Below, piece by piece: positions 45,889 through 58,958 of a stretch of 64,000 bases of DNA (the stretch's first letter is position 1; each line of letters starts with the position of its first letter). The DNA comes from Lycium barbarum (lineage: Eukaryota > Streptophyta > Magnoliopsida > Solanales > Solanaceae). The notes under the pieces are model-generated. The model worked only from the letters and a program-made list of their open reading frames with translations, was not told the origin of the DNA and ran no database searches. The stretch is from the NCBI RefSeq assembly GCF_019175385.1, contig NC_083342.1, positions 117,552,376-117,616,375 of the forward strand, written 5' to 3'. A program made the position numbers and the translations under genes.

Positions 45889-48800
45889 CAGTGGCGGACC
45901 CGGGATTTTTACTAAGCGGGTTCAATATATGAAAAAAATAGAGTGGACAAAAACATTCAAATGGGAGGTAGAGATATTATTTTGCGGTAGACCCTCGGCA
46001 CAAGGACAAGCAATTCAAATCAATGCAAAAAAAAAAAAAAAAAAACAACGGAAGCGAATAAGTCATGATAGATCAATCTAAAAAGATGTGTGCAGTTCAC
46101 CAAGTTGTATTGTATTTTCACGTAACAAACTCCATCAAGGACTAAAAAAGTAAAAATGACATACCATTCTAGTAAAGCTTATGAGCAGCAGATTCTTCCT
46201 TCCTTGTTTGTCCATCAAATAGGATGCCTCCATTGTAGTTGAAGCAGCTGGCTTTGGGGCACGATCATTAGTTGAAGCCTTTTCCTGGTTGCAAGTAGCC
46301 TGAGAATTATTAGCAGGCTCTCCACTTCCAAACAGATAGCTATAGAAAGTTACAGAGAATTCCAAATTCTTGACCATAAGATTGATAGTAGTACCAAAAT
46401 AAAGTTTGATTAATTAAAATATATTATTATAATTGTACTCTACGAGTTTTCATTTTTTGAAACCTATTCATAATACTCTCATCAGAAACAGTCTTAAATA
46501 TATTTTTTTCTACATAAGGCACCATACAACCGCTCATGAAGTCGTCATCCATTCGATTTCGCAATTCACTCTTTATCAACTTCATCGCCGAAAAAGCTCT
46601 TTCAACTGTAGCGGTGGCGACCGGTAGGAGCAATGCAAATTTTACAAGGCGAAACACAAAGGGATAATTTAAATGTTTCTTTGCCTTAACTAGCTCTTTA
46701 GAAAGACCACCAAGACCTTTCAAGTTGGAGAACCTTTCATCAACATCACGGACATCAACGATATAAGTCTCAAGCTGATTTTTCAGAGTAACCATTATAT
46801 CTTCACCAAAATCATCAGGATATAATTCAGCCATTCTCAATATTTTATTGATGTCAAAACTAGAAACTGAGTCAACTGGATTCAAGCAAGCAACTCCAAT
46901 AAGCAAATCTGTTCTCTCCTCATTAAAACGATCATTGAGTTCTTGAAGTTGCCAATCAATAATCTTAAAAAATATATCGACATGATAGTGATGTGAGAAA
47001 GTATGCTCTGCAACTTTGCGTTGAGATCTTCCAAAATTAATATAGAACTCATCAAAATTAGGTATCAAGATATCATACTTGACACAAAATGCGGACACAT
47101 TCTCGATAAGTGGATCCCATCCTTCCTCTCTCAGATCTTGCAATTGTTTCTTCGCCACTTTAACAAGTAACATGGCATTTGCAATATCTTGTTCCTTCTT
47201 TTGTAAGGATTCATTAAGCTCATTTGTAATCGCCAAAATATCTCTCATTAAGTGCAATATGAATGCAATTTCAAATGTTTGACAAACTCTAAGATATCCT
47301 GTTGCCTTACAACTATCTTCAACACATTCGGAATCAACAACAATAGTATCAAGAACATCAGTAATAGAGCCAGACATACTAATGAAGTTCTTAAATGATT
47401 TGTAGTGTGAACCCCAACGAGTATCAGCAGCTCTAGCAAGACCAAGCTCTTGATTCAAGCCCTTACCAGTTTCAACCTCGCCCATATCTAGTGCCTCTTG
47501 AAATTTTTCTGCTTGAGATTCTCGAAGTTCATCCATGCGTTTAAAAGAACCTCCTACTACATTTAAGACATTAGAAACCAACAATACAAGTTCTCCAACT
47601 GGAAGACATTTTTTAGATACCCCGACAAGAGTCAATTGAAGTTGATGAGCAAAACAATGAATCGCATGAGCTGATCTACTTTCCTGTTGAATCAAAATTT
47701 TAAGGCCACTTAGACGCCTTTGCATATTGCTTGCTCCATCATAGCATTGTCCACGTATATTAGATAAACTCAAAGAATGTTGAGCAAGGTAGTTAACAAT
47801 TGCTTCTTTTAAACATAGAGCACTAGTATTACGAACATGAACAATCCCAATAAAGCGTTCCACCACAGATCCCCATCTATCAACATATCGCAAAACAATT
47901 GCCATTTGCTCCTTACGTGACACATCACAAGATTCGTCAACTAGCAATGAGAAATAGTCACCATTTAGGTCCTCCATAATAGCTTTAATTGTTTCCAACT
48001 TACATGCGGTGATAATATCTTTTTGAATTTTATGAGAAGTCAACTGATTGTTTTTTGGAGCCTTCTTCAACACAAGATCACTAATTTTATCACATCGCTT
48101 CGCATACCATGAAAGAATTTCAAGAAAGTTACCCTTGTTTAATGATGATTCATCTTCACGATGTCCACGAAATGCCAATCCTTGATTCAAGAGGAGTCTC
48201 ACCACCTCAATTGAAGCCTTTAAACGAATTTTGTGCTCAAGCTTAGCTTTATTATCCGGCTTTACAAACGCAACTTGAATTGACTGTTCTTGTCGCATTA
48301 GATCTTCACACTTCTTCTTTGCTTGGTTGTGATCACTGTTCAACTCACCAACGTGCGTGTCTAATCTTTTCTTTTTGTGCCAACTCTTGAACCCTATACT
48401 TGAAAATGCTTCGCCTCCACCTTGATGAATGCTTTCATCTTTAAATAAATAACAACACAAACAATAAGCAGCATCTTCTATCACACTATACTCCAACCAA
48501 TCATGATATTTTTTATACCATTTACGATTAAAACGACGTTTATATCCGTAAAAATCTGTTTGAGGAAACCTAGGAAGTCGAGGTTGATGAGGACCCCTTT
48601 GGATATATGCTCGTCTAATCTCATCACGTTCATCTGGATGATAGTCCAAAATGGGTATTCTTTTATTTGGATCTGCTGGTAGAGAATCCTAATCTACTCC
48701 TTGCTTTTGTTTTTTAGTAGAATGATGATTTTCTTCTAACTGGTTCAAGTTTTCTTCCACACGAGGAACATTTTGAGCGGATGAACTTGGTTGTGGAAAC

Positions 48801-49771
48801 TTGGACGATACCGTAGAGAAATATCTCTTCATTGGACTTTGAAACTGGATTACAAAATTAAAATTCTAATTCGAAGTTAGAACAATAATATAACAGAATA
48901 GAGAGGGCAGCAACAAAAAGCTAAGACATAGGAAAAATGTTCATTATCATTAACTCTTCTATTCTATTATAGAGTTTTATTATAACTGTAGAAAAAATGG
49001 CATCATGCTTGAGAACTATTTTATTATGAAAACCTTGTTTTCATTCTACCTATTCCTTCCATTACATGCTTATATTTAGCATCCAAAATCCCAAAATCAC
49101 AAAATCAATTTTCTTCAATTTTAAGTGGTAGGGTTTTTCTCAAGGGAAGAAATAAAAAACAGCCACAATAATTTTATTTATATGGAAGTACAGAGTAAAG
49201 GACAAAGAGGCAAACTTGATCTGATGCTTGGTGTTGTGTTCATGCAAGAGCCGAACTTGACGATCAAATTTGCTTCGGCTGAGACTTGAGAGATGATGAA
49301 CTTGAGATTTGGGGGTTTCAATTTGCAGTATCCTTTTAGATTGAGATTTGGGTCCTTTTTGTATTTTAATTCTATTATATTATATTAGAAATTGACAAAA
49401 AATAAAAAAATAAAAGGAAAAGGAGTAAGCCGTAAGGGACGATTGCTGTGCTCAGTGGATGACATAATATTATTACTTGTGTGGTTAAATTAGCACAGTA
49501 GGTTTTGACTGGTGGAATTTTAATTTTAAATGACTAAAAGATAAAAAGGTCTCTGATTTGTTGTAGTTGGGTTTCGAACTCGGGACCATTGAGAAATTTT
49601 TGAACCCACTTGCCACTGCGCTGAGCACTGCAGTTGGCTGAAGTGGAGTCAAATATTAAATATATCATTCTATTTTTTCACAAACTGAATAAATATACAT
49701 ATATATACACTGTAATTTTTTGACAAGTGGGTTCATATGAATCCACTTGAGACCATGTGGGTCCGCCCCTG
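45889..49771 (-). mobile_element. hAT transposon, nearly complete
   Basis: 3883 bp with TIRs cagtggcggacccggg and gggtccgcccctg. The flanking octamers ttggttgt (45881-45888) and ttgattgt (49772-49779) match at 7 of 8 bases, the hAT target length. The element holds one transposase gene on the minus strand. The end sequence CAG-GGCGGA resembles the MITE at 5231, a possible non-autonomous relative. Confidence 0.88.
46427..48832 (-). pseudogene. hAT-superfamily transposase, one premature stop
   Basis: The ATG at 48832 (MKRYFSTVSSKFPQ) is in frame with the long open stretch that begins at 48649, where the first codon is TTG and not a start. A single TAG at 48689-48691 (codon 48) separates them. 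The frame would otherwise span 801 codons, normal for this family. Domains in order: a TTF-type zinc finger (YCLCCYLF region), DUF4371, an RNase H-like fold with LLVDESCDVS and GQCYDGASNM giving the two Asp, and a C-terminal dimerisation region with TATVERAFSAMKLIKSELRN giving the Glu. All catalytic residues are present. Family members resemble zinc finger MYM-type 1-like proteins. The next in-frame Met after the stop lies beyond part of the zinc finger. Confidence 0.9.
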
Positions 49772-49779
49772 TTGATTGT

Positions 49780-50444
49780 AAAATGGGTATTTGGGATCTC
49801 CTTATATAATTTTTGTCAAGACTAAGATAGTTTTTGTAGTTGTGGCACGTCCAAAACATTGTTTTTCCTCTGCACTTTGTACGGAGAAAAACATTAATTT
49901 TCCTGAAAGAATGTACTTTGTGGAATGTGCTTTACATCAAAAAGGCGTGTTTTCTTGATCATTTGCTTGTGTTTGGTTGTTTATAAAAATACGCATGTAA
50001 CATATATATGGTAATTAATGTGCGAGGAGAAGCATATGTGATATAACGTTTGTGTTTTATGCTATATTTTTTAGTATTAAAGACCGATTAGAACATGTAG
50101 ATATGATTAGTGCAAATCATTTGGAATAAAAGTTGGAATATTTGTAAAATGAATGTTTCTACTCATGCAAAAAGCTCTTTCATGATGACCACTTTTGATG
50201 AAAAATTTCTTTCCTCAAGAAAAACATTGTTTGCAATTATTGTTTACCCCGAATTTCGGTAACAATTGAATTTGTAAGTGAAGGTATAGGATATGTGGAT
50301 GAATTTTAATCTACTATTCGGTTGATATGAAATTGATATGGACTTATTAGTAATAATATATATAGATATGTAAGTTTCCGTCTAGGAGAAATATATTGAT
50401 ATTGGTGATTGAGCTAAGTGTGTGTGTATATATATATATATATA
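49780..50444. other. Intergenic, no gene seen
   Basis: AT-rich sequence ending in a short TG/TA microsatellite (50419-50444). No recognisable feature. Confidence 0.4.
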
Positions 50445-51246
50445 TTGTATTGAGTGGATGAACGAGCCAAAGTATACTTCAAATCTGGACTAAAATGAGA
50501 GAGAGAGAGAGAGAGAGAGCGCTTCAAAATATTTTTTCTATTACAATGTTCTAGAACTCAAAAGCAACCCCTAAAAGTAAGGAAATGTCCTCGATTTATA
50601 GGTTTGCCTCATGGGCCTTGAATACAATACAAAGCCTTTTAAAATAAAGAAACCCTAAAAGGATAAGGTAGTACCGGACGGTCTGACACCCGTACGGTTG
50701 TCAGTACTAGATGATAGAACGGTCTTGACGCGTGGCAGTACCGCAACTGGTAAACCAGACCAACGGCCACGATAAGTTCGGACATGTAGAAACCGGACTA
50801 ACGTCCACGTAAACTTGACTTGGAGAAATCAAACTAACGGCCACGTTGAGTTTGGTTCGGTGACGCCGGATCAACGGATACACTTCTCTCATCTCGGGTC
50901 AGCCGCCTTCGGTGCAAATCCCCCCTGTCTGAAGAAAAGACAGAACATACTCGCGCTCATTTGGTCCTACCCTCGGCCCCCGGTCTCACCGGTCTTGCAT
51001 ATACCCAGTTTTTTCCGTATACAGATAGTCCCCACACTTTCCGGACAGTAGTTTTACCGGAGTAACGGGAAGTGGATAAGTCACAAAATCGGTGGTTTCA
51101 TAAGCTCGTTCTTATCTTTTAATTTTGGTGGGAACAATTATGTCATGTCCCTCTGACATCGGCCACGTGTCTCGTCCCGAATGGCCGATCTCGGGAACCG
51201 CCGTAACGCACGTCGCTTCATATCATGTCTCATTAATTGTGGGACA
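50445..51246 (-). repeat. Probable 3' LTR of the Tat-type Gypsy element
   Basis: GC-richer than the left flank, and on the minus strand has a TATA-like tataaatcg near 50600, as LTRs do. Ends are tentative: TG at 50445 and ACA at 51246. It lies where a 3' LTR should be for the minus-strand pol at the right edge, outside the additional ORF. A GA microsatellite is at 50496-50519. The partner LTR is outside the window, so the boundaries cannot be checked here. Confidence 0.5.
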
Positions 51247-51253
51247 CTTGTCG

Positions 51254-51274
51254 CCCCCCCCCCCCCCCCCCCCC
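51254..51274. repeat. Homopolymer of 21 C
   Basis: 21 consecutive C residues, that is a G-run on the strand of the Gypsy element, a few bases inside its presumed LTR. It could be an expanded polypurine tract; its length may be unreliable. Confidence 0.85.
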
Positions 51275-51308
51275 GATTGGCTGTTCTCTGTAATCGCTGC
51301 AGTTCTCA

Positions 51309-51318
51309 TGCCTATATA
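51309..51318 (+). promoter_or_regulatory. TATA-like box of the additional ORF
   Basis: cctatataag lies about 300 bases upstream of the ATG at 51610, followed by a C/T-rich leader like a plant 5' UTR. It is on the plus strand, opposite to the element's own transcription. Confidence 0.55.
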
Positions 51319-52616
51319 AGGCCCTTAACCACTTCACTTTCCATTTTCATTCCTTCACCATTTTCACTTCTTCACTTCATTTTTCTACTCATCTGATCGT
51401 TTCTCCACTTCATTTCTTGCTCATTTGATCATCAGCAACCAACTTGTCAACTTCTTCATTTGCTATTTTTTTTTCGAAAGTGCTCATTTGTTACCTTTTT
51501 CTCTCGTCATTTTGCATTCTTCAACTGCTTTTTCAATCTTTCTTATATTTCCTCCAACTGTTTCGTTTCCTACTTCAAATTCTCAAATCCTCTTTTTCAC
51601 ATCTTCCAAATGTCTACCAACACCGAAACTACCTCCCAGGACGTTCCCTCGGTTTCTTCTCAGGGAGCCGGGCCAACCTCACAACCCTAGGGAAAAACCT
51701 TCGTCTAACCAACTTCCTTGGACATAGTGCCGTCCAAACCCAACTACAACAAAGAATTTGACGTCGAGAAACCATCCCCGGTTGCTGATAGGGGTTTCGA
51801 CGTAAGGCGATACCCTTCGTCTATTAATGAGGATAAACTTGACCAGATCCGGGCCGACTGCGGATAGGATAACCATCCAGTGCAAGTGTTCACCCCTGGG
51901 CCCGACGAGTCTATTACCGATCATAGAGAAGGTTTTCTATACGTTTACACCTATCCATTTACGCTCAAACTCAACCCTCCAATCGACCCGGTTATTTTGG
52001 AGATGTGCCGGACGTACAATGTGACTTTGGCCCAAATTGGGCCGATTATCTGGAGGACCGTGGCCTGCCTCCGGTGACTAGCCAATAACGTAAAAAGGGA
52101 GTTCACAATGGCGCACTTCATCCGGTTATATTCCCCGCGACTCTTCCGAGGGGGCGTGATAAAGCTCGCAAAGTGAGGTCGGAACCCGATCTTTTCCAAA
52201 CTCAACGAGGACAGAGATCGAGGGTGGTTGGAACACTATGTCTGGGTAAGAACCGCGGACATTATTCTGGTCGAGTACATGCCCTTTTTGAAGAGGTGGA
52301 ACGACAGGCATAAGTTTCTCAGTTCTCCCTTCTATAATCATTCTTCCTCCACACTTTGTCAACACTTGCTCCCTTGAATACATGTGATTTCTCCCCTTTT
52401 TTCTGTTTATCAGCCGAAGCATGGATACCTCCGACCGTCTGAAACATGACCGAATGGGTTGGAGCAATTATCGGTCAACATACTCATGAACAACAGACAT
52501 GGGAGGACCTATCGCTTGGCCGATGGGTTGCCCAAAATCAAAGTAATCCTCTCCTCTCCTTGATATATATTGCATCCTCTCTTTTTTCCTTTTCTTTTTA
52601 TAACCCCTTCGGTATT

Positions 52617-53961
52617 TGATAACGTCCAAATTCACTCGTCAAAGAGAAAGTGTACACGGTCGTATGCAATATAATTTACCCAACTATGAGTCGGGGTCGA
52701 TCCCACAGGGAACAATATACTAGGCGGTTTAAACAAGTAAGGAATTATCACTTTCTACCTTAAGCCAAACACTTGATAATATTTTGATTTTAAGAAAATT
52801 ATAACTAATGCAAAAATGTAAAATAATCTAGAAAGCGAATAAAATAATCAATGGCCACAAGCATGGATACAAGGAACTCTCAAGTAACGATCCAATGTAG
52901 TTTATGATTTTACAACTAAGAGCGGGTTTATGTTAATAGATAATGGTTTCTAAAATCTCATTGAAAGTCTTCCAACCAAATCAATGAATTTCACTCTAAG
53001 CTTTTCCAAGCCTTAGAGTGTGATATCAAGCACAACCAATTGAATCTCAAGTAACTTTCCTATTCCAAGCTCAAGTTATTAGATGGGTTTAATGACCCAA
53101 ATTCTTGTTAATTAATCTTTTCCAACCTAGATTTCCTCTTCCGAGCTCAATCAAAGTAAATGGGCGAGTCTTAGGGTTAGCTAATCCCTTAAGAAACATT
53201 AAAGAACAAGATTAATTAAATCAACAAAGACCCACTTCAAAGCAATAAAAGTCATTCAATACGTAAGCAAAACAAGAGTTTCATCCAACACTTTAATCAT
53301 AGAATATTTCCATAAACAAGATTCAAGTGAAGAAAATAAATACTACACACTTAGATATACAATACAAAGCAAGGAATTGAAGAAATGAATTAAAGGTTTA
53401 AGAAATGCTCAACCAAATCTTCGAATCTTCATTCCCAAAGTGTGGTGTAGGAACCTAGTCTCCAAAACTTGTATGAAATGGCCAAAGATGAGTTTTACAA
53501 ACCCAAGCATTCTATTTATAGAAGGGCCAAAACGGGAGCAAAATCTGGACAAATATACCCCTGCGCATCTGGTGCGAATCGCACTTGGTGTCGCATGTGC
53601 AACCTGCGAGTCGCAGGTTGCACCAAATCATCGCAGGTGCTGCATCTTCAATCAGCTGTGGTGCAGCATCTGCGGCATAAGATGCGACTCGCATGTGGTG
53701 TCGCATGTGTTGCACCACTGTCTTGCTTTCTTTTGCCATCTCTGTCAATAGATGCTGCAACACCTGCAACTCGCATGCAGTACATGAGATTCGCAGGTGA
53801 TATTCTGGTTCATTTCAGCTGGTTTTTGCTCCGCTATGCTCTTCGGGCATCTTATCCTATAAAATGACATAAATACACAAAAAGTAACAATAAAAGTGCT
53901 TGAAGAGTTACAAAATCTTAAGAAATTAGCATCGAATATCCCGTAATTTCACGGCACATCA
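52617..53961 (-). repeat. 3' LTR (left) of the Athila-like element
   Basis: 1345 bp. Contains a cluster of short palindromic words (tgcgactcgca, cctgcgagtcgcagg, gtgtcgcatgtg) at about 53565-53800. Small ORFs inside are compositional accidents. Confidence 0.92.
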
Positions 53962-55927
53962 ACACCCCCAACTTAATGTCTTTGCTTGTCCTCAAGCAAA
54001 ACAAAACAAAAATCTCAATGAGGATCCACTTTAAGCACAAAAACATGACTTTGATTGGTACAAATAATTAGGCTACAAGCATGTGAAACTTCAACCAAAT
54101 AACTGCCTCATTTCAAAATACAATTTCAAGAATGCAATGGAGTTTCAAAACAATCAAGCGACAACACTCAAAACCACTAGCTTACTAGATATGCTCATTT
54201 GACTCAACTTGGAATTTTTCAACATCACCAATCTATCGTAATCCATATGCCTTCACAAGAAAGAAAGTCCCAAAATCACTATATTCACAATAACAACGCA
54301 AGGGACAAATACACAAAATCACTCACACTCAACAAAGAAATTCTAGTGCTAACAAATATCACACCATAAGCTTGCCCTTATTTTGAATCATCACTAACTC
54401 AAGAACATTCGGTTGGAGATCACATAGGGACTTTTTAAGCTTGTAATGTAGGCATAGGCAAGGGTAGGATAAGTATTTGGGATACAAGTGACTACGCCCT
54501 CCTTGAACACTACACAAAACCTTTCGTCCACTTTCCTCTTCATTTCAAAACATCACTCCTTCCTTTGCATACTAGTTTCCCCAATTATTCCAACTTCTTT
54601 TTGGGCAACCATTTTCTTGATTTCTAAATTATTATTTTTTTGGCACAAAAAGTTTGCAACCTTTTTGTATTTTTCAAATTTTCTTCCTTTCTTTTGACTT
54701 TTCCACAACACCAACCTTCACCACTTTTCAAGAAACACTAACACCCCCAACTTAGGCTTTTGGCCTCAAATTCACAATTTCATGTTCAAGGAGGGAAAGG
54801 TTCAAAAGAGAGACTTTTCATCAAAAAGGGTAAAGGCTTGTAATGTGTCAATCAAAGAAAAGGTCATAGGCTCAAATGGGGTTACTAGTGATATTATTTA
54901 TGCAATGGTAGGCTAGAAAGGCTAAAGAGACTTTTTCAAAAATCACAAAGATAGCCCAAGGTCATCTCTCCAACCAACATAATCAAAATTAGCATTGAAA
55001 GACTAACCAGGCAAGTTCTAGATGATAAAAGTAAACACAAGAATTATCCAACAAACACTCACCACACATGGCATATGAACTAGTTATGATGGATCAATTT
55101 CACTTCCTAAGCAAGAACAACTAGTGCAATATCTCATAATCCAAAGTAAACACAACTAGTAGGTAAAAAGTCACCAAATGAGCCAAAAAGTTGTCACAAA
55201 GATCATTCTTTCCTATGCACCTTGATTTTTAACTTCCACAAAACAATTTGGAGGGGTATTCGCATTTCAATTTCACATGCAAGAGACTAACTCTATTAGT
55301 ACCAAACAAGCCAAGAGTTTCCACATTTTTCCTCAAAGGAGTACCTACACCTAAACTACAAGCCTAATGAAAGAAGCTAAGAAAGAAAATAAAATAATAA
55401 AAGTGACTAATCCACAACACGCCAACAAAACAAAATCTTCAAAAATTTGAGCAAGTTCCATTTGCAACATCGTTTATCCACAGCCACACCAACAGTCACA
55501 AAACCAACCCGACAAGGGCACACAATATCCATACATAAGACCAAAAGCCCGGCAGGGGCACAAATCAAACATAACCAAAATATAATATGCTACCTCATGC
55601 CACCCTCAACTACAAACAAGGACACTGCACATAATCAAAACAAAACATAAAATAGTTTGAGGGCAATTTTTTTTTTTTTTTGGTTAGCACCTGCGACTCG
55701 CAGGCATGACTTGCGGTTCGCAGGTGATGTTACCTGATTGTTTTTTTGTACTGTCAGCACCTGTTGGTTTAGGGCTGCTTTGAAAACCCGACCTGCTCAA
55801 AATAATTCCAAAAATTCTGAAACTTTGCAGATTAGTCAAAAACAATAAAAAAAATTATTCTAAAAAAATAAAATTTCAAAGACGATAAAAAAAAATTTAA
55901 AACGATGGGTTGCCTCCCACCAAGCGT
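53962..55927. other. Interior of the Athila-like element, non-coding part
   Basis: A/C-rich text with no long ORF in any frame. At 55686-55725 it carries cacctgcgactcgcagg and cggttcgcaggtg, the same palindromic motif as the LTR. gggttgcctcccaccaagcg near 55908 is a phrase common to Athila-like elements. Confidence 0.6.
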
Positions 55928-57474
55928 TTAAGTTAACATCGCGGCACGACGGTTACCTTTACCACTTTTCTCTCCATTTGGAAGATATGAATTTGCGCCC
56001 CAACTTTGAATCAAGATTCCGGTGATGCTCATGAGGCGGTGGTAGGAAAGCAAGAGGCCAAATCTCAGGTGTCGCATTTTGCACTTCTTGGCCCGTAAGT
56101 GAGGCATGCCATTTTGTCTTCTTGGCATAGCAAACTTCAAAATGAAAACTCTTTCTTCTTCATCTCCAAGATTCTCCATAGGCTCGGTTAGTTCAACTTC
56201 CATTTCACTAACCAAGCATAATGTTGAAAAATGGTTGGAATGTGGTCTAAGGCGTCCATTTTCAAATTCGCTCCATTTTTGACATCCTCGCCCACAAATG
56301 AACTAGAGTCTTCAAAAACCATTTCATGAACTTTTTTATGCAACTCTAGTATCATTTCTTCAATCTCGGCATCTTGCGTTATTTTTGGATTGGCCGGTTG
56401 GCAATTCATCATTAGCTCTTGAAAATCAATCTTGACCTCTTCTTCATTGGAAACCAAATCAAAACTACAATCCATGGCCTTTTGATATTGAGCATCACAA
56501 GCCTCAATCTTTGCATTCAATTCGGCCTTCAATTTTTGGATAGCAATTTCAAGTAGCTTCACTTCTTGACTTTGCTCAATGCATTTTTAGAAATTCTTCC
56601 ATCATCCGTGAAATGTCTTCACGGTGATCCCCATAGGCTTCAAGTTGTTGAGCTTGATTCATTAGCCAATCTTGGCTCAAAATTTCCATCTTGTCAAGTT
56701 TTTCTTCGTTGCGAGAGTCGTCCAACTCTTGTAAAAATCCATCCATTGTGAGATATACCTTTTGGATAGTTTCATCATCTCCATGTTGAACTTCTTCCCA
56801 TAATTTGGTCAAGACTTGCCCATAGTTTTCATTCCTCCCATTATGCTTTTCAAAATTTCAACTTCTTCTTTTTGATAATTGGAGATTTCTTCTTCAAGTT
56901 GAACCACTTCTTCACTTTCACAACTTTCGTTGTGGACACAAGAATTTTCGGGCTCATCTTTCAAATTTGAAATCTCTGCTTCAACCAATTCATTTTGAGG
57001 AGTAGACACTTCCATGACAATTGAGGATTTTGCATCTTCTAATGAATCATTCATTCTTTTCATAGCTTCTCCATTTTCTAAAATGGATTGTTGGACGAGT
57101 TTTCGCTCTTCCTCCATTTTAGCTTCCTGATCTAAGTATGTTTGGAGCATTGTCATGATGCCTTCATATCCGGTACTTTGTCCTTCACTTGTCATGTCAT
57201 TGTCCCTATTAAACTCAAAAGCACAACTAGCATTTTCGTTAGAACAACTTGGGGGAGGGGGAGCAAAATAATTGGGACAATCACCCCAATGTCCACCTTC
57301 ACCACCACATATATTACAAATATTCCCATCATAGGATTGAGACGGTGCACACATCTCTCTCCCGGGAAAATTTTCACAATCTTTCCAAAAGTGGGGTCCT
57401 CCACAATATGGACATGGGTCATCAAAGTATGAACAACTACCATCTGACCAATTTTCATTATATGATGCCTTTTT
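55928..57474 (-). pseudogene. Gag-like zinc-knuckle and coiled-coil frame
   Basis: Minus-strand pieces in alternating frames: about 57474-56809, 56812-56576, 56562-56188 and 56215-55928. The first has two zinc-knuckle-like motifs, CPYCGGPHFWKDC and CNICGGEGGHWGDC, then a Glu/Lys-rich coiled coil. Later pieces are also Glu-rich and helical. Two or three frameshifts join them, and the frame has no ATG before its first knuckle. It resembles the coding remnants found in large non-autonomous Solanaceae LTR elements. Function unproven; RNA binding is inferred from the knuckles. Confidence 0.65.
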
Positions 57475-57604
57475 TTATATATAAAAATCAAATAAAGCAA
57501 CGAAACAACAACACAAATATTCACAAGTTTGGACCAAAGCAAGCAAGCTTAAATCCCAAACTAACTCAAATACGCCAAATTGTTCTCGGCAACGGCGCCA
57601 AAAT

Positions 57605-58958
57605 TGATAACATCCAAATCCACTCCTCAAAGAGAAAGTGTACACGATCATATGCAATATAATTTACCCAACTATGAGTCGGGGTCGATCCCACAGGGAA
57701 CAATATACTAGGCGATTTGAACAAGTAAGGAATTATTACTTTCTACGCTAAGCCAAACACTTGATAATATTTTGATTTTAAGAAAATTATAACTAATGCA
57801 AAAATGTAAACTAATCTAGAAAGCGAATAAAATAATCAATGGCCACAAGCATGGATACAAGAAACTCTCAAGTAACGATCCAATGTAGTTTATGATTTTA
57901 CAACTAAGAGCAGGTTTATGTTAATAGATAATGGTTTCTAAAATCTCATTGAAAGTCTTCCAACCAAATCAATGAATTTCACTCTAAGCTTTCCAAGCCT
58001 TAGAGTGTGATATCAAGCACAACCAGTTTAATCTCAAGTAACTTTCCTATTCCTAGCTCAAGTTATTAGATGGGTTTAATGACCCAAATTCTTGTTAATT
58101 TATCTTTTCCAACCTAGATTTCCTCTTCCGAGCTCAATCAAAGTAAATGGGCGAGTCTTAGGGTTAGCTAATCCCTTAAGAAACATTAAAGAACAAGATT
58201 AATTAAATCGACAAAGACCCACTTCAAAGCAATAAAAGTCATTCAATACATAAGTAAAACAAGAGTTTCATCCAACACTTTAATCATAGAATATTTCCAT
58301 AAACAAGATTCAAGTGAAGAAAATAAATACTACACACTTAGATATACAATACAAAGCAAGGAATTGAAGAAATGAATTAAAGGTTTAAGAAATGCTCAAC
58401 CAAATCTTCAAATCTTCATTCCCAAAGTGTGGTGTAGAAACCTAGTCTCAAAAACTTGTATGAAATGGCCAAAGATGAGTTTTACAAACCCTAGCATTCT
58501 ATTTATAGAAGTGCCAAAACGGGAGCAAAATCAGGACAAAAATACCCCTGCGCATCTGGTGCGAATCACACTTGGTGTCGCATGTGCAACCTGGGAGTCA
58601 CAGGTTGCACCAAATAATCGCAAGTGCTGCATCTTCAATCAGCTGTGGTGCAGCATCTGCGGCATAAGATGCGACTCGCATATACCACATGCGACTCGCA
58701 TGTGGTGTCGCATTTGTTGCACCACTGTCTTGCTTTCTTTTGACATCTCTGTCAATAGATGCTGCAACACCTGCGATTCGCAGGTGATGTTCTGGTTCAT
58801 TTCAGCTGGTTTTTGCTCCGTTTTGCTCCGTTATTCTCTCCGGGCATCTTATCCTACAAAACGACATAAATACACAAAAAGTAACAACAAAAGTGCTTGA
58901 AGAGTTACAAAATCTTAAGAAATTAGCATCGAATATCCCGTAATTTCACGGCACATCA
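57605..58958 (-). repeat. 5' LTR (right) of the Athila-like element
   Basis: 1354 bp, closely matching the left LTR. The palindromic cluster differs by a gained unit near 58680-58700 (taccacatgcgactcgca) and a lost stretch near 58770, as if units recombined. Confidence 0.92.

Larger units (their letters stand above)
52617..58958 (-). mobile_element. Athila-like non-autonomous LTR retrotransposon (LARD-like)
   Basis: LTRs at 52617-53961 and 57605-58958, TGATAAC to GCACATCA on the plus strand, with perfect 5-bp target duplication gtatt (52612-52616, 58959-58963). Element orientation is minus: next to the right LTR the minus strand reads ttggcgccgttgccg, a primer-binding site of the tRNA-Asp type used by Athila, and a purine tract (aagttgggggtgt) abuts the left LTR. 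The interior (3.6 kb) has a gag-like frame but no protease, RT or integrase. It depends on another element. It is inserted in an intron of the older Gypsy additional ORF. Confidence 0.93.

Noticed and set aside
46427..48649. A complete 740-residue transposase starting at 48649
   Set aside because: The first codon is TTG. Family comparison and the in-frame ATG at 48832 show that the true start is further upstream, beyond a stop.
53440..53867. ORFs of 85-132 residues rich in Cys in the Athila-like LTR, and the 157-residue one at 58427
   Set aside because: They lie in both LTRs over the palindrome cluster, and the Cys content comes from TGC/TGT repeats, not from a conserved domain.
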